Shown here: in pieces, positions 1-6,951 of the stretch
Layout of the letters: the number at the start of each line of letters is the position of its first letter
How positions within the stretch are numbered: position 1 is the first letter of the stretch
DNA from: Muribaculaceae bacterium
Lineage (GTDB): Bacteria; Pseudomonadota; Alphaproteobacteria; Rs-D84
Assembly (NCBI GenBank): GCA_023665245.1
Contig: JAMPEH010000111.1
Span: 1 to 7,409, forward strand
Reading direction: 5' to 3'
Length of the DNA: 7,409 nucleotides
Notes under the pieces: generated by a model
Told to the model about the DNA's origin: nothing
Database searches by the model: none
What the model saw: only the letters and a program-made list of their open reading frames with translations
Translations under genes and position numbers: made by a program

Positions 1-362
1 CCGGCGGCAGTGCCGATTTCCGTTACTCCGAGTTCATCAATCTGACGGTCAAACTCTGCGTCATCAACGAGGTAGGCCGTTGAAGGGTCATTCATCATAG
101 CCTCATACTCCAATCGGTCTTTCTCCTCGCGATACTTCTGCATATCGAGGGTCTGACCTTCGAGCATCGTGGCTGTTCCCTGCACAATCGGCGACATAAT
201 TGAATTGATTGTGCCAAGCACAATTGTGGGAAAGAACATGATGCACAGACCGATGGCAAATGGGCGAAGCAGAGGGAACACGTCAATCGGTTCGGCGGCT
301 GCAAGCGACCGCCAGATACGGTACGCTACATAGAACAGCGCACCCAATCCGGCGATTGCCTT
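1..362 (-). pseudogene. traJ: conjugative transposon protein TraJ, 5'-truncated and open at the window edge
   Basis: Read on the minus strand from about 362 down to 1, one frame stays open for about 120 codons. It begins KAIAGLGALFYVAYRIW, continues through AEPIDVFPLLRPFAIGLCIM and FFPTIVLGTINSIMSPIVQG, and includes LEGQTLDMQKY and the TAYLVDDAEFDRQ segment. I recognise this as TraJ of CTnDOT-type Bacteroides conjugative transposons, a predicted polytopic inner-membrane protein of the mating apparatus, usually compared with VirB6/TrbL. Two hydrophobic segments are visible (around AIAGLGALFYVAY and FAIGLCIMFFPTIVLG). The usual amino-terminal 30 or so residues are absent: just beyond the lysine codon the frame reads Phe, Ile and then a TAA at 369-371, with no start codon. 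The other end runs off the window. I infer that the break is the insertion point of the adjacent recombinase-encoded element, and that this copy cannot make TraJ while the insertion is present. Confidence 0.85.
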
Positions 363-391
363 GAATATTTACTTTTAATTTTTTCTATCCC
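363..391. other. probable left junction of an inserted element (traJ break next to integrase start)
   Basis: TraJ similarity stops at about 362, and the recombinase start codon is at 392. The 29 bases between are AT-rich (runs of T and A) and unlike either flank. This is the expected place for an attachment-site core plus the element end. No partner copy of the sequence is visible near the right side of the window, so the core and its duplication cannot be defined. TACTTTTA at 370-377 resembles the Bacteroides -7 element without its final G, but no matching -33 element lies upstream. Confidence 0.55.
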
Positions 392-1807
392 ATGGCAACA
401 TTTCGATTTGAACTTAATGGCCGACCTACTCGCAACAAGACCTATGTAGTGTATCTTCGTGTTACGGTAAGTGGCAAGCGCAAACTTATCAAAACCCCGA
501 TTGAAGTAGGCCGTCCATCCGACTTCAATGCCAAGTGCAAGGGCGAAAACTGGATTCGCGGCGGTGTGCGAGATGCCAAGCTGCTGAATGTCCAACTTGC
601 CGATATTCTTGCCAAGGCGAAAGAAACATACAAAGAACTCGATAAAGAGGGCGAAGTCTCGACGGTTCTTCTCGCCAAGGAGATGAACACAGAGGTTGTG
701 TCGCCGTCCTTCATGGCTTTTGCCCGGGAACGCGCCCAAATGATATATGACAACGGCGGCTGGCGCAATTGGCGTAAGTATTGCGGTCTCATCAACAAAC
801 TGGAGGCATTCCATAAGAAACGCCGCATGGCGGATATAACAATAGCGGATCTGACGGTGGATTTACTGACGAAGTTCGACAATTTTCTTCACAAATGGGA
901 AAATGAACGAGAACCGGGTAAATTGTTGCATCCAAACACGATTGAGGTACAGTTCAATATTCTGCGGACATTGGTGCATCGAGCCATTGAGGTCGGAATC
1001 ATGGATGCTTCAAAGGATCCCTTCCTCGTTTTCAAATACAAAGGAGTCAAGACAACGAAGGAGAAACTTGATGATGACGAGATGCAGCGAATCATTGACC
1101 TCGAACTGCCGGGTGGCTCCCTGATATGGAATTGTAAAAATTATTTCCTGTTCAGCTATTACTGCGCAGGAATCCGCGCCGCTGACTTGATACAACTTCG
1201 TTGGCGTAACGTCACCGCGTCCGGCAGATTGCATTACCAGATGGGTAAGAACCACAAGGAACGCGACCTTCTTCTTGTTGAGCCCGCTCTTGAAATTCTT
1301 CGCCATTATCATAACGATGATGTCAAGCCCGACGATTATATTTTTCCATTACTGTCGAATGATGCAGAATACGCTTCATATATAACCCAGGCTGACAAGG
1401 ACCGCATGAAGCCTGAGCTGCGTCACAAGATGTATCAGAATGTGTCGGCTAAGAATGCTCTCATCAACAAGTACCTGAAGAAAATAGCTGAGATGGTTGG
1501 TATATCAAAACCGTTGTCGATGCACATCAGCCGCCATTCTTTTGCCCACATAGCTCAGGAATCGGGTGCGGAGTCTTCAGCAATTAAAAATATTCTCGGC
1601 CATAGCAATCTTGCCACCACCGAACGCTACATGGGAAGTTTCGACACCTCCAAAACAGATGAGACCCTTCGCAACGTTTTTGCCAAAAAGAAATCGGCGG
1701 TTGCGACTGAAGAATCCGAAAAATCCAAGGAGGCACAAGCGATAGAACTGCTCAAAGGCTTGACTCCGGAGCAAATCATGGCCGTAATTTCAGCAATCAA
1801 TAAGTAA
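392..1807 (+). CDS. site-specific tyrosine recombinase (integrase) of a Bacteroidales mobile element
   Basis: The 471-residue protein has the layout of a Bacteroidetes phage/ICE-type tyrosine integrase. An amino-terminal arm-binding domain (about 1-100) is followed by an SAM-like core-binding domain (about 105-205, SFMAFARERAQ to the helix ending RAIEVG), then the catalytic domain (about 225-430). The catalytic set is complete: Arg262 in AGIRAADL, a lysine in the GKNHKERD beta-hairpin (286 or 289), His378 and Arg381 in MHISRH, His404 in LGHSN, and nucleophile Tyr413 in ERYMGSF. It should therefore be able to cut and rejoin DNA by a 3'-phosphotyrosyl intermediate. Unlike the CTnDOT integrase, which is known to lack the first conserved arginine, this one has it. 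A charged, flexible tail (about 432-450) precedes a short terminal helix. The start ATG has no Shine-Dalgarno, as is usual in Bacteroidota. It lies about 30 bases from the traJ break, so it is the first gene of the inserted element, reading inward. No good promoter fits in the gap; expression may depend on flanking DNA or on the circular form. Confidence 0.93.
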   Translation: MATFRFELNGRPTRNKTYVVYLRVTVSGKRKLIKTPIEVGRPSDFNAKCKGENWIRGGVRDAKLLNVQLADILAKAKETYKELDKEGEVSTVLLAKEMNTEVVSPSFMAFARERAQMIYDNGGWRNWRKYCGLINKLEAFHKKRRMADITIADLTVDLLTKFDNFLHKWENEREPGKLLHPNTIEVQFNILRTLVHRAIEVGIMDASKDPFLVFKYKGVKTTKEKLDDDEMQRIIDLELPGGSLIWNCKNYFLFSYYCAGIRAADLIQLRWRNVTASGRLHYQMGKNHKERDLLLVEPALEILRHYHNDDVKPDDYIFPLLSNDAEYASYITQADKDRMKPELRHKMYQNVSAKNALINKYLKKIAEMVGISKPLSMHISRHSFAHIAQESGAESSAIKNILGHSNLATTERYMGSFDTSKTDETLRNVFAKKKSAVATEESEKSKEAQAIELLKGLTPEQIMAVISAINK

Positions 1808-1848
1808 AAATAGCCCTCTGTTATTCAGTGAATCACCTCCATTATGCG

Positions 1849-1863
1849 TAAATTTAAAATTTA
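1849..1863. repeat. AT-rich perfect palindrome in the intergenic region
   Basis: TAAATTT and AAATTTA flank a single central A between the recombinase stop and the promoter of the next gene. A nine-base near-palindrome, GTGAATCAC, lies at 1828-1836. Either could be an operator for the downstream promoter or a weak terminator stem; there is no T-run that would make a convincing terminator. Functional assignment is a guess. Confidence 0.25.
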
Positions 1864-1876
1864 TCACACAAGCGAA

Positions 1877-1909
1877 TCTGCCCAATTTGAAAATTATTTT
1901 GTACCTTTG
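1877..1909 (+). promoter_or_regulatory. Bacteroides-type promoter for the AlbA_2/HATPase gene
   Basis: TACCTTTG at 1902-1909 matches the Bacteroides -7 consensus TAnnTTTG exactly. The best -33 candidate at the normal distance is TCTG at 1877-1880 (21-base gap), one change from TTTG. A perfect TTTG at 1886-1889 is too close (12-base gap). Transcription would begin near 1915, about a dozen bases before the ATG at 1927, giving a very short leader. This suggests the gene is transcribed independently of the recombinase. Confidence 0.6.
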
Positions 1910-1926
1910 CACAAAATTAATGACAA

Positions 1927-3564
1927 ATGGACATAATACATCTTTCCAAACTTCGGGAACGCGAAGACCATGTGGAATTTAAAGAAGCAAAACATGATTA
2001 TCCTTTTGCCGGTGGTAAACACACCGACCCTAAGGATCGGCGGAAATGTGTGCTTGGATATATAGTAGCCTTAGCAAACGAAAAAGGAGGCATGCTTGTC
2101 CTTGGTATGCACGATAAACTTCCTCATGAGGTTGTCGGCTCCGATTTCGCAAAAGATGAGACCGGACAACTCGAAGATGAGATTTACAAAAGACTATATA
2201 TTCGGGTTCACTGCGAAGAGCTGTTTGACAAAGACAAGAAACGAGTTCTAGTGATTCATGTGCCACCTCGTCCAATCGGGAAGGCTCTTCGATTTGAGGG
2301 AGTGCCACTAATGCGTGTAGGTGAGAGCCTTCGAGAAATGGATGATCAAGAATATTTCTCTATCTTGCAGGAGCAGGATCCGGATTTCTCTGCTCGAATA
2401 TGCACAGGACTTGCCATTGAAGACCTTTCAGAAGATGCTATACATAATATGCGGGAAAGGCTTTTTGCGAAAAGAAGCAGGAGCGAATTTTTGAACAAGC
2501 CTATTGAACAGCTATTGTCTGATTTACAACTATTCTCTGAAGAAGGACTCAATTATGCCGCCTTAATCCTTCTGGGGAAACCGGAGGCCATCCGAAAATA
2601 CCTACCACAGAACAATGTGGTTGTTGAATATCGTGTGTCAGAAAACCAATTGCGCTACTCCGCACGACAAGAATTTTGTGAACCATTGTTTACCGGGATT
2701 GATAAAATATGGTCCTATCTGAATCAGCCGGCGACAAATCCATTGGTTCATGTGAATGCTTTCCCCCAGGTTTTGGATGTACCATCGTATACAGAAGAAA
2801 CTGTTCGTGAAGGTATCTTAAACAGCATTCAGCACCGTAATTTCCAAATGGGTGGAGATATTCTTGTAAAAATTTCGCCAGAATCACTTGTGATTTCCAA
2901 TACCGGAGGATTCCCATATGGTGTGAATATCGGCAACATATTGACGGTAAATAGTGCCCCGAGGAGCCGTCGGTTAGCAGAAGTTATAGAGAAGGCAGGC
3001 TTGATTGAACGTTCCGGCCAAGGCGTCGATATTATGTTTGCCAATTGCATAAGTGAAGGACGAAATCTTCCCGATTACTCATTTTCCGATGATTTCCAGG
3101 TAACACTCAGAATTGAATCAAATGTCATAAATACACAACTTCGAAAGTTTATTAACGAATACCAAGCCGGGAAAGAGCCGCAGTCGCAACTCAACGTATT
3201 TGACTTATTGACAATTTACTCCGTTGTCAGGCGGGAAAGCTCATACATATACGAGCGATCAATACAACGTCTAACTCAGGAAGGTGTTGTAATTAATCAT
3301 CCCAAGTATGGATACATCATGGGGGATATTTATTTTGAAAAGCATCCTCTGGTCGAAAATGGGAGTGTTGATAGCAATACATGTCGCCGACTTTACTATC
3401 TCCTTGAAGATGGACCAAAGGCAATGTCGTCATTTCAGCAGGAATGGGGAGGAGAACTTACGCAAAAACAAATCCGCACAAAGATAGAAGGCTTGGTTGG
3501 TAACATCCTCTCTAAGACCGGAAAAAATCGAGGCACACTATATAGTTTTGTTAATATTGGTTAA
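1927..3564 (+). CDS. AlbA_2 (Schlafen-like) and HATPase_c_4 domain ATP-binding protein
   Basis: This is a 545-residue protein. Residues about 10-145 form an AlbA_2/divergent AAA-4 (Schlafen-like) domain: the acidic EDHVEFKEAK motif (13-22), then ALANEKGGMLVLGMHD (48-63), and the strand ending VPLMRVGESLREM. Residues about 285-395 match the RecG-like HATPase_c_4 domain: REGILNSIQHRNF (294-306, Asn299 and His303-Arg304), LVISNTGGFP (321-330), and RRLAEVIEKAGLIERSGQG (348-366). The remaining carboxy-terminal part is mixed helix/strand and may include winged-helix folds. Such proteins are often annotated as transcriptional regulators or RecG-like ATP-binding proteins; a biochemical role is generally not established. 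AlbA_2 domains are associated with nucleic-acid binding, or with RNA cleavage in eukaryotic Schlafens, and the family is frequent in defence and mobile islands. No signal peptide or membrane segment is seen, so it is cytoplasmic. It has its own promoter, and the TOTE gene follows after 88 bases on the same strand. It could be a regulator or an effector of that gene; the sequence does not say which. Confidence 0.85.
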   Translation: MDIIHLSKLREREDHVEFKEAKHDYPFAGGKHTDPKDRRKCVLGYIVALANEKGGMLVLGMHDKLPHEVVGSDFAKDETGQLEDEIYKRLYIRVHCEELFDKDKKRVLVIHVPPRPIGKALRFEGVPLMRVGESLREMDDQEYFSILQEQDPDFSARICTGLAIEDLSEDAIHNMRERLFAKRSRSEFLNKPIEQLLSDLQLFSEEGLNYAALILLGKPEAIRKYLPQNNVVVEYRVSENQLRYSARQEFCEPLFTGIDKIWSYLNQPATNPLVHVNAFPQVLDVPSYTEETVREGILNSIQHRNFQMGGDILVKISPESLVISNTGGFPYGVNIGNILTVNSAPRSRRLAEVIEKAGLIERSGQGVDIMFANCISEGRNLPDYSFSDDFQVTLRIESNVINTQLRKFINEYQAGKEPQSQLNVFDLLTIYSVVRRESSYIYERSIQRLTQEGVVINHPKYGYIMGDIYFEKHPLVENGSVDSNTCRRLYYLLEDGPKAMSSFQQEWGGELTQKQIRTKIEGLVGNILSKTGKNRGTLYSFVNIG

Positions 3565-3652
3565 TTTGGAAAATATAGCCCTCGGATAATCAATAAATTA
3601 AGTGCAAAAGAAACAAATTTGAGTAATTATCTGCCCATTCTCTAATCTGCTT

Positions 3653-6496
3653 ATGAACTTTTCCCCTAAAGAAATACGCGATGAACTGGCGCGACTTCGC
3701 GAGGAAAATGCCCGGCTGAAGGAGTTGCTTCAAAAGCATGGGGTTGCTTATGAAGTAGCATCTATACAGAATGCGTCGGTACAGAAGCAAACGATGCCGA
3801 CACTGTCGTTGGACGAGAAGGTTGCGTTGTTTCGGAGTTTGTTTCGTGGGCGTGAGGATGTGTTTGCACGGCGATGGTATAGTCCGAAGACAGAAAAGAG
3901 CGGCTATCAGCCGGTATGTATCCGCGAATGGAATCGAGAGTTTTGTGATAAGAAGAAATACAAATGCGCTGAATGTCCAAATCGTGAATTCCAGCCGTTG
4001 GGTTATGCGGATGTATATGCTCATCTTGAAGGGAAGGATCCGTATGGCAAGGATGTGATTGGTGCTTACGCCATCATGCCGAATAACACGTGCTCCTTTC
4101 TTTGCTGCGATTTCGATGACAAGAGCTGCGAGCATGGGTATCAAGATGATGTACGGGCATACATTTCGGTTTGCCGCGACTGGAATATCCCGGCTTACAT
4201 TGAGCGTTCGCGTTCCGGTAACGGTGCACATGTGTGGATTTTATTCGACAAACCGGTAAAGGCTATGCCCGCACGTCGGCTCGGCAATGCCATTCTTACC
4301 GAGGCTATGGAGTTTGAAGGTCGCATGTCGTTCAAGTCTTACGACCGATTCTTTCCCAATCAGGACTTTATGCCGGAAGGCGGCTTTGGGAATCTTGTAG
4401 CTTTGCCCCTGCAAGGTCAAGCTCGAAAGAAAGGTAACAGTGTTTTCGTGGATGACCATTTCAATCCCATTACTGACCAATGGGCGTTTCTCCAGCAGAT
4501 GAAGAAGTTGTCATTGGCTGAAGTGGAGTCTGCTTTATCACTGCACGCCAATCAGGAGCCGCTCGGCCAACTGTCAAAGACGAGCGAGTCTGAGCCATGG
4601 GAGCGTCCTGCACCGAAGCCGATGAAGCGCGAGGATTTCCCCAAATCGTTGGATATCACTCGTGCTTCCGGACTATATATACCGATGAACGGCCTATCGG
4701 CAAAAGTGGTGAATCATCTGAAACGGCTGGCAGCGTTCAAGAATCCGGAATTTTACGCAAAACTCGGTATGCGGTTGCCAACATTCAATATTCCCCGCAT
4801 TATATCATGCTCGGAGATTATGGATGATTACTTATGGCTACCAAGGGGATGCGAAGAATCCATCGTTGAGTTCTTCAACGAGAATGGTGCCAGTATGACA
4901 ATAGAAGATAAGACTAATCCGGGCACATCGATTGAAGCAACGTTTCTCGGCAAACCGCGTCCGGAGCAGGGGGCGGCAATTGAAGAATTGTTAAAGCATC
5001 GATGCGGCACAATATACGCAGCCACCGCCTTCGGCAAGACTGTTACAGGCATTGCAATGATTGCAAGAATGAAAGTCAATACACTTATTCTTGTTCACAC
5101 CAAGGCGTTGCTCGACCAATGGCGCGAGAAACTGGAGGAATATCTTGAGGTTGATTTCGAGCCAGTGGAGCAATCCAAAGGGCGTGGTCGCAGAAAGAAA
5201 TTCAAGAAATTTGGAGCCTTATCATCAACCGAAAATTCTCTGAATGGGAAAATAGACATTGCCCTCTTGCAATCCTGTATTTCCGACAATGAGGTAAAGC
5301 CGTTTGTTCGTGGTTATGGCATGGTAATAGTAGATGAATGCCACCATGCACCGGCAGTCAGTTTTGAGCGTGTGCTGAAAGAAGTCAATGCCCGATGGGT
5401 GTATGGTCTTACTGCGACTCCTATCCGCAAAGACGGTCATCAGCCGATTATCTTCATGCAATGTGGTGAGATTCGTTTCACCGCCGATTCAAAAGCCCAG
5501 CAAGAGCATCAATCATTCCGCAGACTTCTCATTCCCCGCTTTACCTCATATCGAAATTTGTCTGACGACAAGGGTTATACCGCGATAGCACAGGCATTGT
5601 CGGAAGATGAAGCTCGCAACCGATTGATATTGGATGACGTCAAGAAAGCTCTTGATGAAGACCGTTCTCCGATAATACTTACCGGGCTGACCTCCCATGT
5701 TGATTATATGACTGCCGAATGTCAAAAGATTTGTAAGAATGTCATCCGACTTGTGGGTAACGATTCCGCAAAGGTAAAGCGGATGGAAATGGAGCGGTTG
5801 AAATCTATACCCGAGACTGAACCTCTTGTGGTCGTAGCTACCGGCAAATATGTGGGCGAAGGTTTTGACTTACCGCGTCTCGACACATTGATGCTGGCTC
5901 TCCCTGTGTCGTGGAAAGGTCTGATTGCCCAATATACCGGACGGCTTCACCGTGATTATTCAGGCAAAACCGAAGTCAGAATCTATGATTACGTTGACCT
6001 CCGTGTGCCAATATGCGATTCGATGTACCGCAAACGTCTCCATGGATACAAGACTGTCGGTTACTCCGTTGCTGTTGTCAACGAGGGTATTTTCGCCGAA
6101 TCGACAACTGAGTCTATATTTGACTCTGAAAATTTTGAAAGGCCATTTCATACCGACCTTGCCTCTGCAAAACACAGCATTGTTATCTGCGTAAATCGTC
6201 TCCGATGGAACCGTACACCGAAAATCATAGAACTGCTCGCGGCCTGTATGCTCCGGGGCGTTAGCGTAACAATAGTTATAAGCGAAACCGGACACCGGAA
6301 AGGTGAATTGCAATCAATGGGAGTACGAATCATTCATCGACAGGACAACAAAATGAATTGCGCCGTAATCGACCAAAGCCTCGGCTGGTATGGAAGCACC
6401 AACCTCATAGGTCGCTCCCTCCCTGACACCAACGTCATCCGCCTTCAATCATCCGACTTCGCCAACGCCATCCTCGATGCCATGGGCATAAATTGA
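3653..6496 (+). CDS. TOTE conflict-system protein: AEP primase, SF2 helicase and PLD-like domain
   Basis: This is a 947-residue multidomain protein. Residues 4-30 form a leucine-rich coiled coil (ELARLREENARLKELL). Next is a four-cysteine patch (Cys89, 98, 105, 108), likely zinc-binding. About 115-285 is an archaeo-eukaryotic primase domain of the type Pfam calls AEP-TOTE: CCDFDD (151-156) gives the catalytic DxD, SGNGAHVW (188-195) the histidine motif, and FVDD (265-268) a possible third acidic motif. About 435-785 is a superfamily II helicase: motif I ATAFGKT (457-463), motif II DECH (561-564), motif III TATP (587-590), motif V GEGFD (735-739), and motif VI QYTGRLHR (760-767). About 825-947 is a PLD-like nuclease domain with Asp907 and GSTN (914-917), but with Lys900/Asn902 where the HKD His/Lys normally sit. 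TOTE proteins are predicted by comparative genomics to counter invading DNA; experimental proof is limited as far as I know. All primase and helicase motifs look intact. It is cytoplasmic. No convincing promoter is in the 88-base gap, so it is probably co-transcribed with the gene before it. Confidence 0.9.
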   Translation: MNFSPKEIRDELARLREENARLKELLQKHGVAYEVASIQNASVQKQTMPTLSLDEKVALFRSLFRGREDVFARRWYSPKTEKSGYQPVCIREWNREFCDKKKYKCAECPNREFQPLGYADVYAHLEGKDPYGKDVIGAYAIMPNNTCSFLCCDFDDKSCEHGYQDDVRAYISVCRDWNIPAYIERSRSGNGAHVWILFDKPVKAMPARRLGNAILTEAMEFEGRMSFKSYDRFFPNQDFMPEGGFGNLVALPLQGQARKKGNSVFVDDHFNPITDQWAFLQQMKKLSLAEVESALSLHANQEPLGQLSKTSESEPWERPAPKPMKREDFPKSLDITRASGLYIPMNGLSAKVVNHLKRLAAFKNPEFYAKLGMRLPTFNIPRIISCSEIMDDYLWLPRGCEESIVEFFNENGASMTIEDKTNPGTSIEATFLGKPRPEQGAAIEELLKHRCGTIYAATAFGKTVTGIAMIARMKVNTLILVHTKALLDQWREKLEEYLEVDFEPVEQSKGRGRRKKFKKFGALSSTENSLNGKIDIALLQSCISDNEVKPFVRGYGMVIVDECHHAPAVSFERVLKEVNARWVYGLTATPIRKDGHQPIIFMQCGEIRFTADSKAQQEHQSFRRLLIPRFTSYRNLSDDKGYTAIAQALSEDEARNRLILDDVKKALDEDRSPIILTGLTSHVDYMTAECQKICKNVIRLVGNDSAKVKRMEMERLKSIPETEPLVVVATGKYVGEGFDLPRLDTLMLALPVSWKGLIAQYTGRLHRDYSGKTEVRIYDYVDLRVPICDSMYRKRLHGYKTVGYSVAVVNEGIFAESTTESIFDSENFERPFHTDLASAKHSIVICVNRLRWNRTPKIIELLAACMLRGVSVTIVISETGHRKGELQSMGVRIIHRQDNKMNCAVIDQSLGWYGSTNLIGRSLPDTNVIRLQSSDFANAILDAMGIN

Positions 6497-6747
6497 AGCG
6501 AGATTTTCTACAGAAAAAGCCATGCGATTTGTGCGTTCACAAGAACACGGGCAAGGTGTCTTTTCAGGTACCCGAAAAGGTTTTGGGTAACCCGCTGTTA
6601 CCACAAAACATCCTTGCCGTGTGGGGCAGAGAATGCTCCGAAGTCGTATTCTCCATTTCAACGCCTGTGGCACCATTCCAACGTTATCGCGATGCGACAT
6701 CTTTCTGTTTAAGATGGACAAGATCCTCAGAAATCATTGAAAAATGA
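6493..6747 (+). CDS. doubtful 84-codon open frame overlapping the TOTE stop
   Basis: The frame starts at a TTG that overlaps the TOTE stop codon by three bases and runs for 84 codons. It passes through CVHKNTGKVSFQVPEKVLG and GRECSEVVFSISTPVAPF. Arguments for coding: the overlap would permit coupled translation, and the frame is longer than chance favours. Arguments against: no recognisable domain, a non-ATG start, no ribosome binding site, and the first half is dominated by a long inverted repeat. Part of this peptide feels familiar from hypothetical proteins annotated beside Bacteroides mobile elements, but I cannot confirm that. I treat 6497-6750 as mainly a structured non-coding segment. 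Confidence 0.2.
   Translation: MKRDFLQKKPCDLCVHKNTGKVSFQVPEKVLGNPLLPQNILAVWGRECSEVVFSISTPVAPFQRYRDATSFCLRWTRSSEIIEK
6546..6621. repeat. long imperfect inverted repeat with nested stems
   Basis: The outer arms 6546-6564 and 6605-6621 pair along CACGG-CAAGG-TGT-TTTT with only three single-base bulges. The inside is also self-complementary: GGTAAC (6586-6591) pairs with GTTACC (6597-6602) around a five-base loop, and ACCC...AAAA (6570-6578) can pair with TTTTGGGT (6581-6588) as an alternative. Its position 50 bases after the TOTE stop suggests a transcript-end structure, a small RNA, or a site for a DNA-binding or mobile-element protein. No T-run follows, so it is not a textbook intrinsic terminator. 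Confidence 0.7.
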
Positions 6748-6767
6748 TGTCCGAGAACGGAGTTTTT
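6733..6767 (+). terminator. possible intrinsic terminator: two small hairpins then T5
   Basis: ATCATT (6733-6738) pairs with AATGAT (6743-6748) across a GAAA loop. A second hairpin, TCCG/CGGA (6750-6753 with 6758-6761), follows and leads into GTTTTT at 6763-6767. Stems are short, so strength is uncertain. Placement is sensible: downstream of the TOTE gene and just before a new promoter. ATGTCCG (6747-6753) can instead pair with CGGACAT (6779-6785), giving an alternative fold. Confidence 0.35.
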
Positions 6768-6774
6768 GGGTAAA

Positions 6775-6806
6775 AGAACGGACATAGAACAGACATTTAG
6801 AGACAT
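6775..6806 (+). repeat. abutting 11-base direct repeats upstream of a promoter
   Basis: AGAACGGACAT (6775-6785) and AGAACAGACAT (6786-6796) abut with 10 of 11 bases identical. A degenerate third copy, TTAGAGACAT, follows at 6797-6806, and a partial GAACGGA lies at 6755-6761. The array ends 12 bases before the -33 element at 6819, and its period is close to one DNA turn. That placement suits a site for an activator binding one face of the helix. No regulator gene is visible to pair with it. Confidence 0.5.
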
Positions 6807-6818
6807 TGGCTCAAAAAA

Positions 6819-6851
6819 TTTGGAAATATTAAACCTTTGGTATTATCTTTG
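6819..6851 (+). promoter_or_regulatory. strong-consensus Bacteroides promoter
   Basis: TTTG at 6819-6822 and TATCTTTG at 6844-6851 match the -33 TTTG and -7 TAnnTTTG elements exactly, with a 21-base gap. Transcription should start near 6857 and run rightward through a structured leader. The abutting direct repeats just upstream may be its operator. This is the best promoter in the window. Confidence 0.75.
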
Positions 6852-6918
6852 CGCCATCGCTCCCGAAATTGGGTACGACAGAACAAAAGGCTTTTGCGAT
6901 ATTCAAATATCGAAATTT

Positions 6919-6951
6919 ATGAAACGGCTTTCTACCGTTGTCTGTAAATGA
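6919..6951 (+). CDS. possible 10-residue leader peptide MKRLSTVVCK
   Basis: An ATG about 60 bases after the expected transcript start opens a ten-codon frame that includes the AACGG/CCGTT hairpin. Its TGA stop overlaps the next ATG in an ATGA junction, suited to coupled translation. No ribosome binding site is evident. Too short to judge by coding statistics. Confidence 0.3.
   Translation: MKRLSTVVCK

Noticed and set aside
95..304. 69-codon minus-strand open frame
   Set aside because: It is out of frame with the recognisable TraJ reading of the same strand, and its product has no family features.
3618..3650. Promoter directly before the TOTE gene
   Set aside because: TTTG at 3618-3621 has a 21-base gap to TAATCTGC, but that -7 element lacks the TTTG core and transcription would start inside the gene.
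6449..6721. 90-codon minus-strand open frame
   Set aside because: It overlaps the end of the TOTE gene in antisense and runs through the inverted repeat; no start signal or family resemblance.
6766..6951. 61-codon plus-strand frame ending with the MKRLSTVVCK residues
   Set aside because: The consensus promoter and the direct repeats lie inside it and it starts from a TTG; only its last ten codons, downstream of the transcript start, are plausible.
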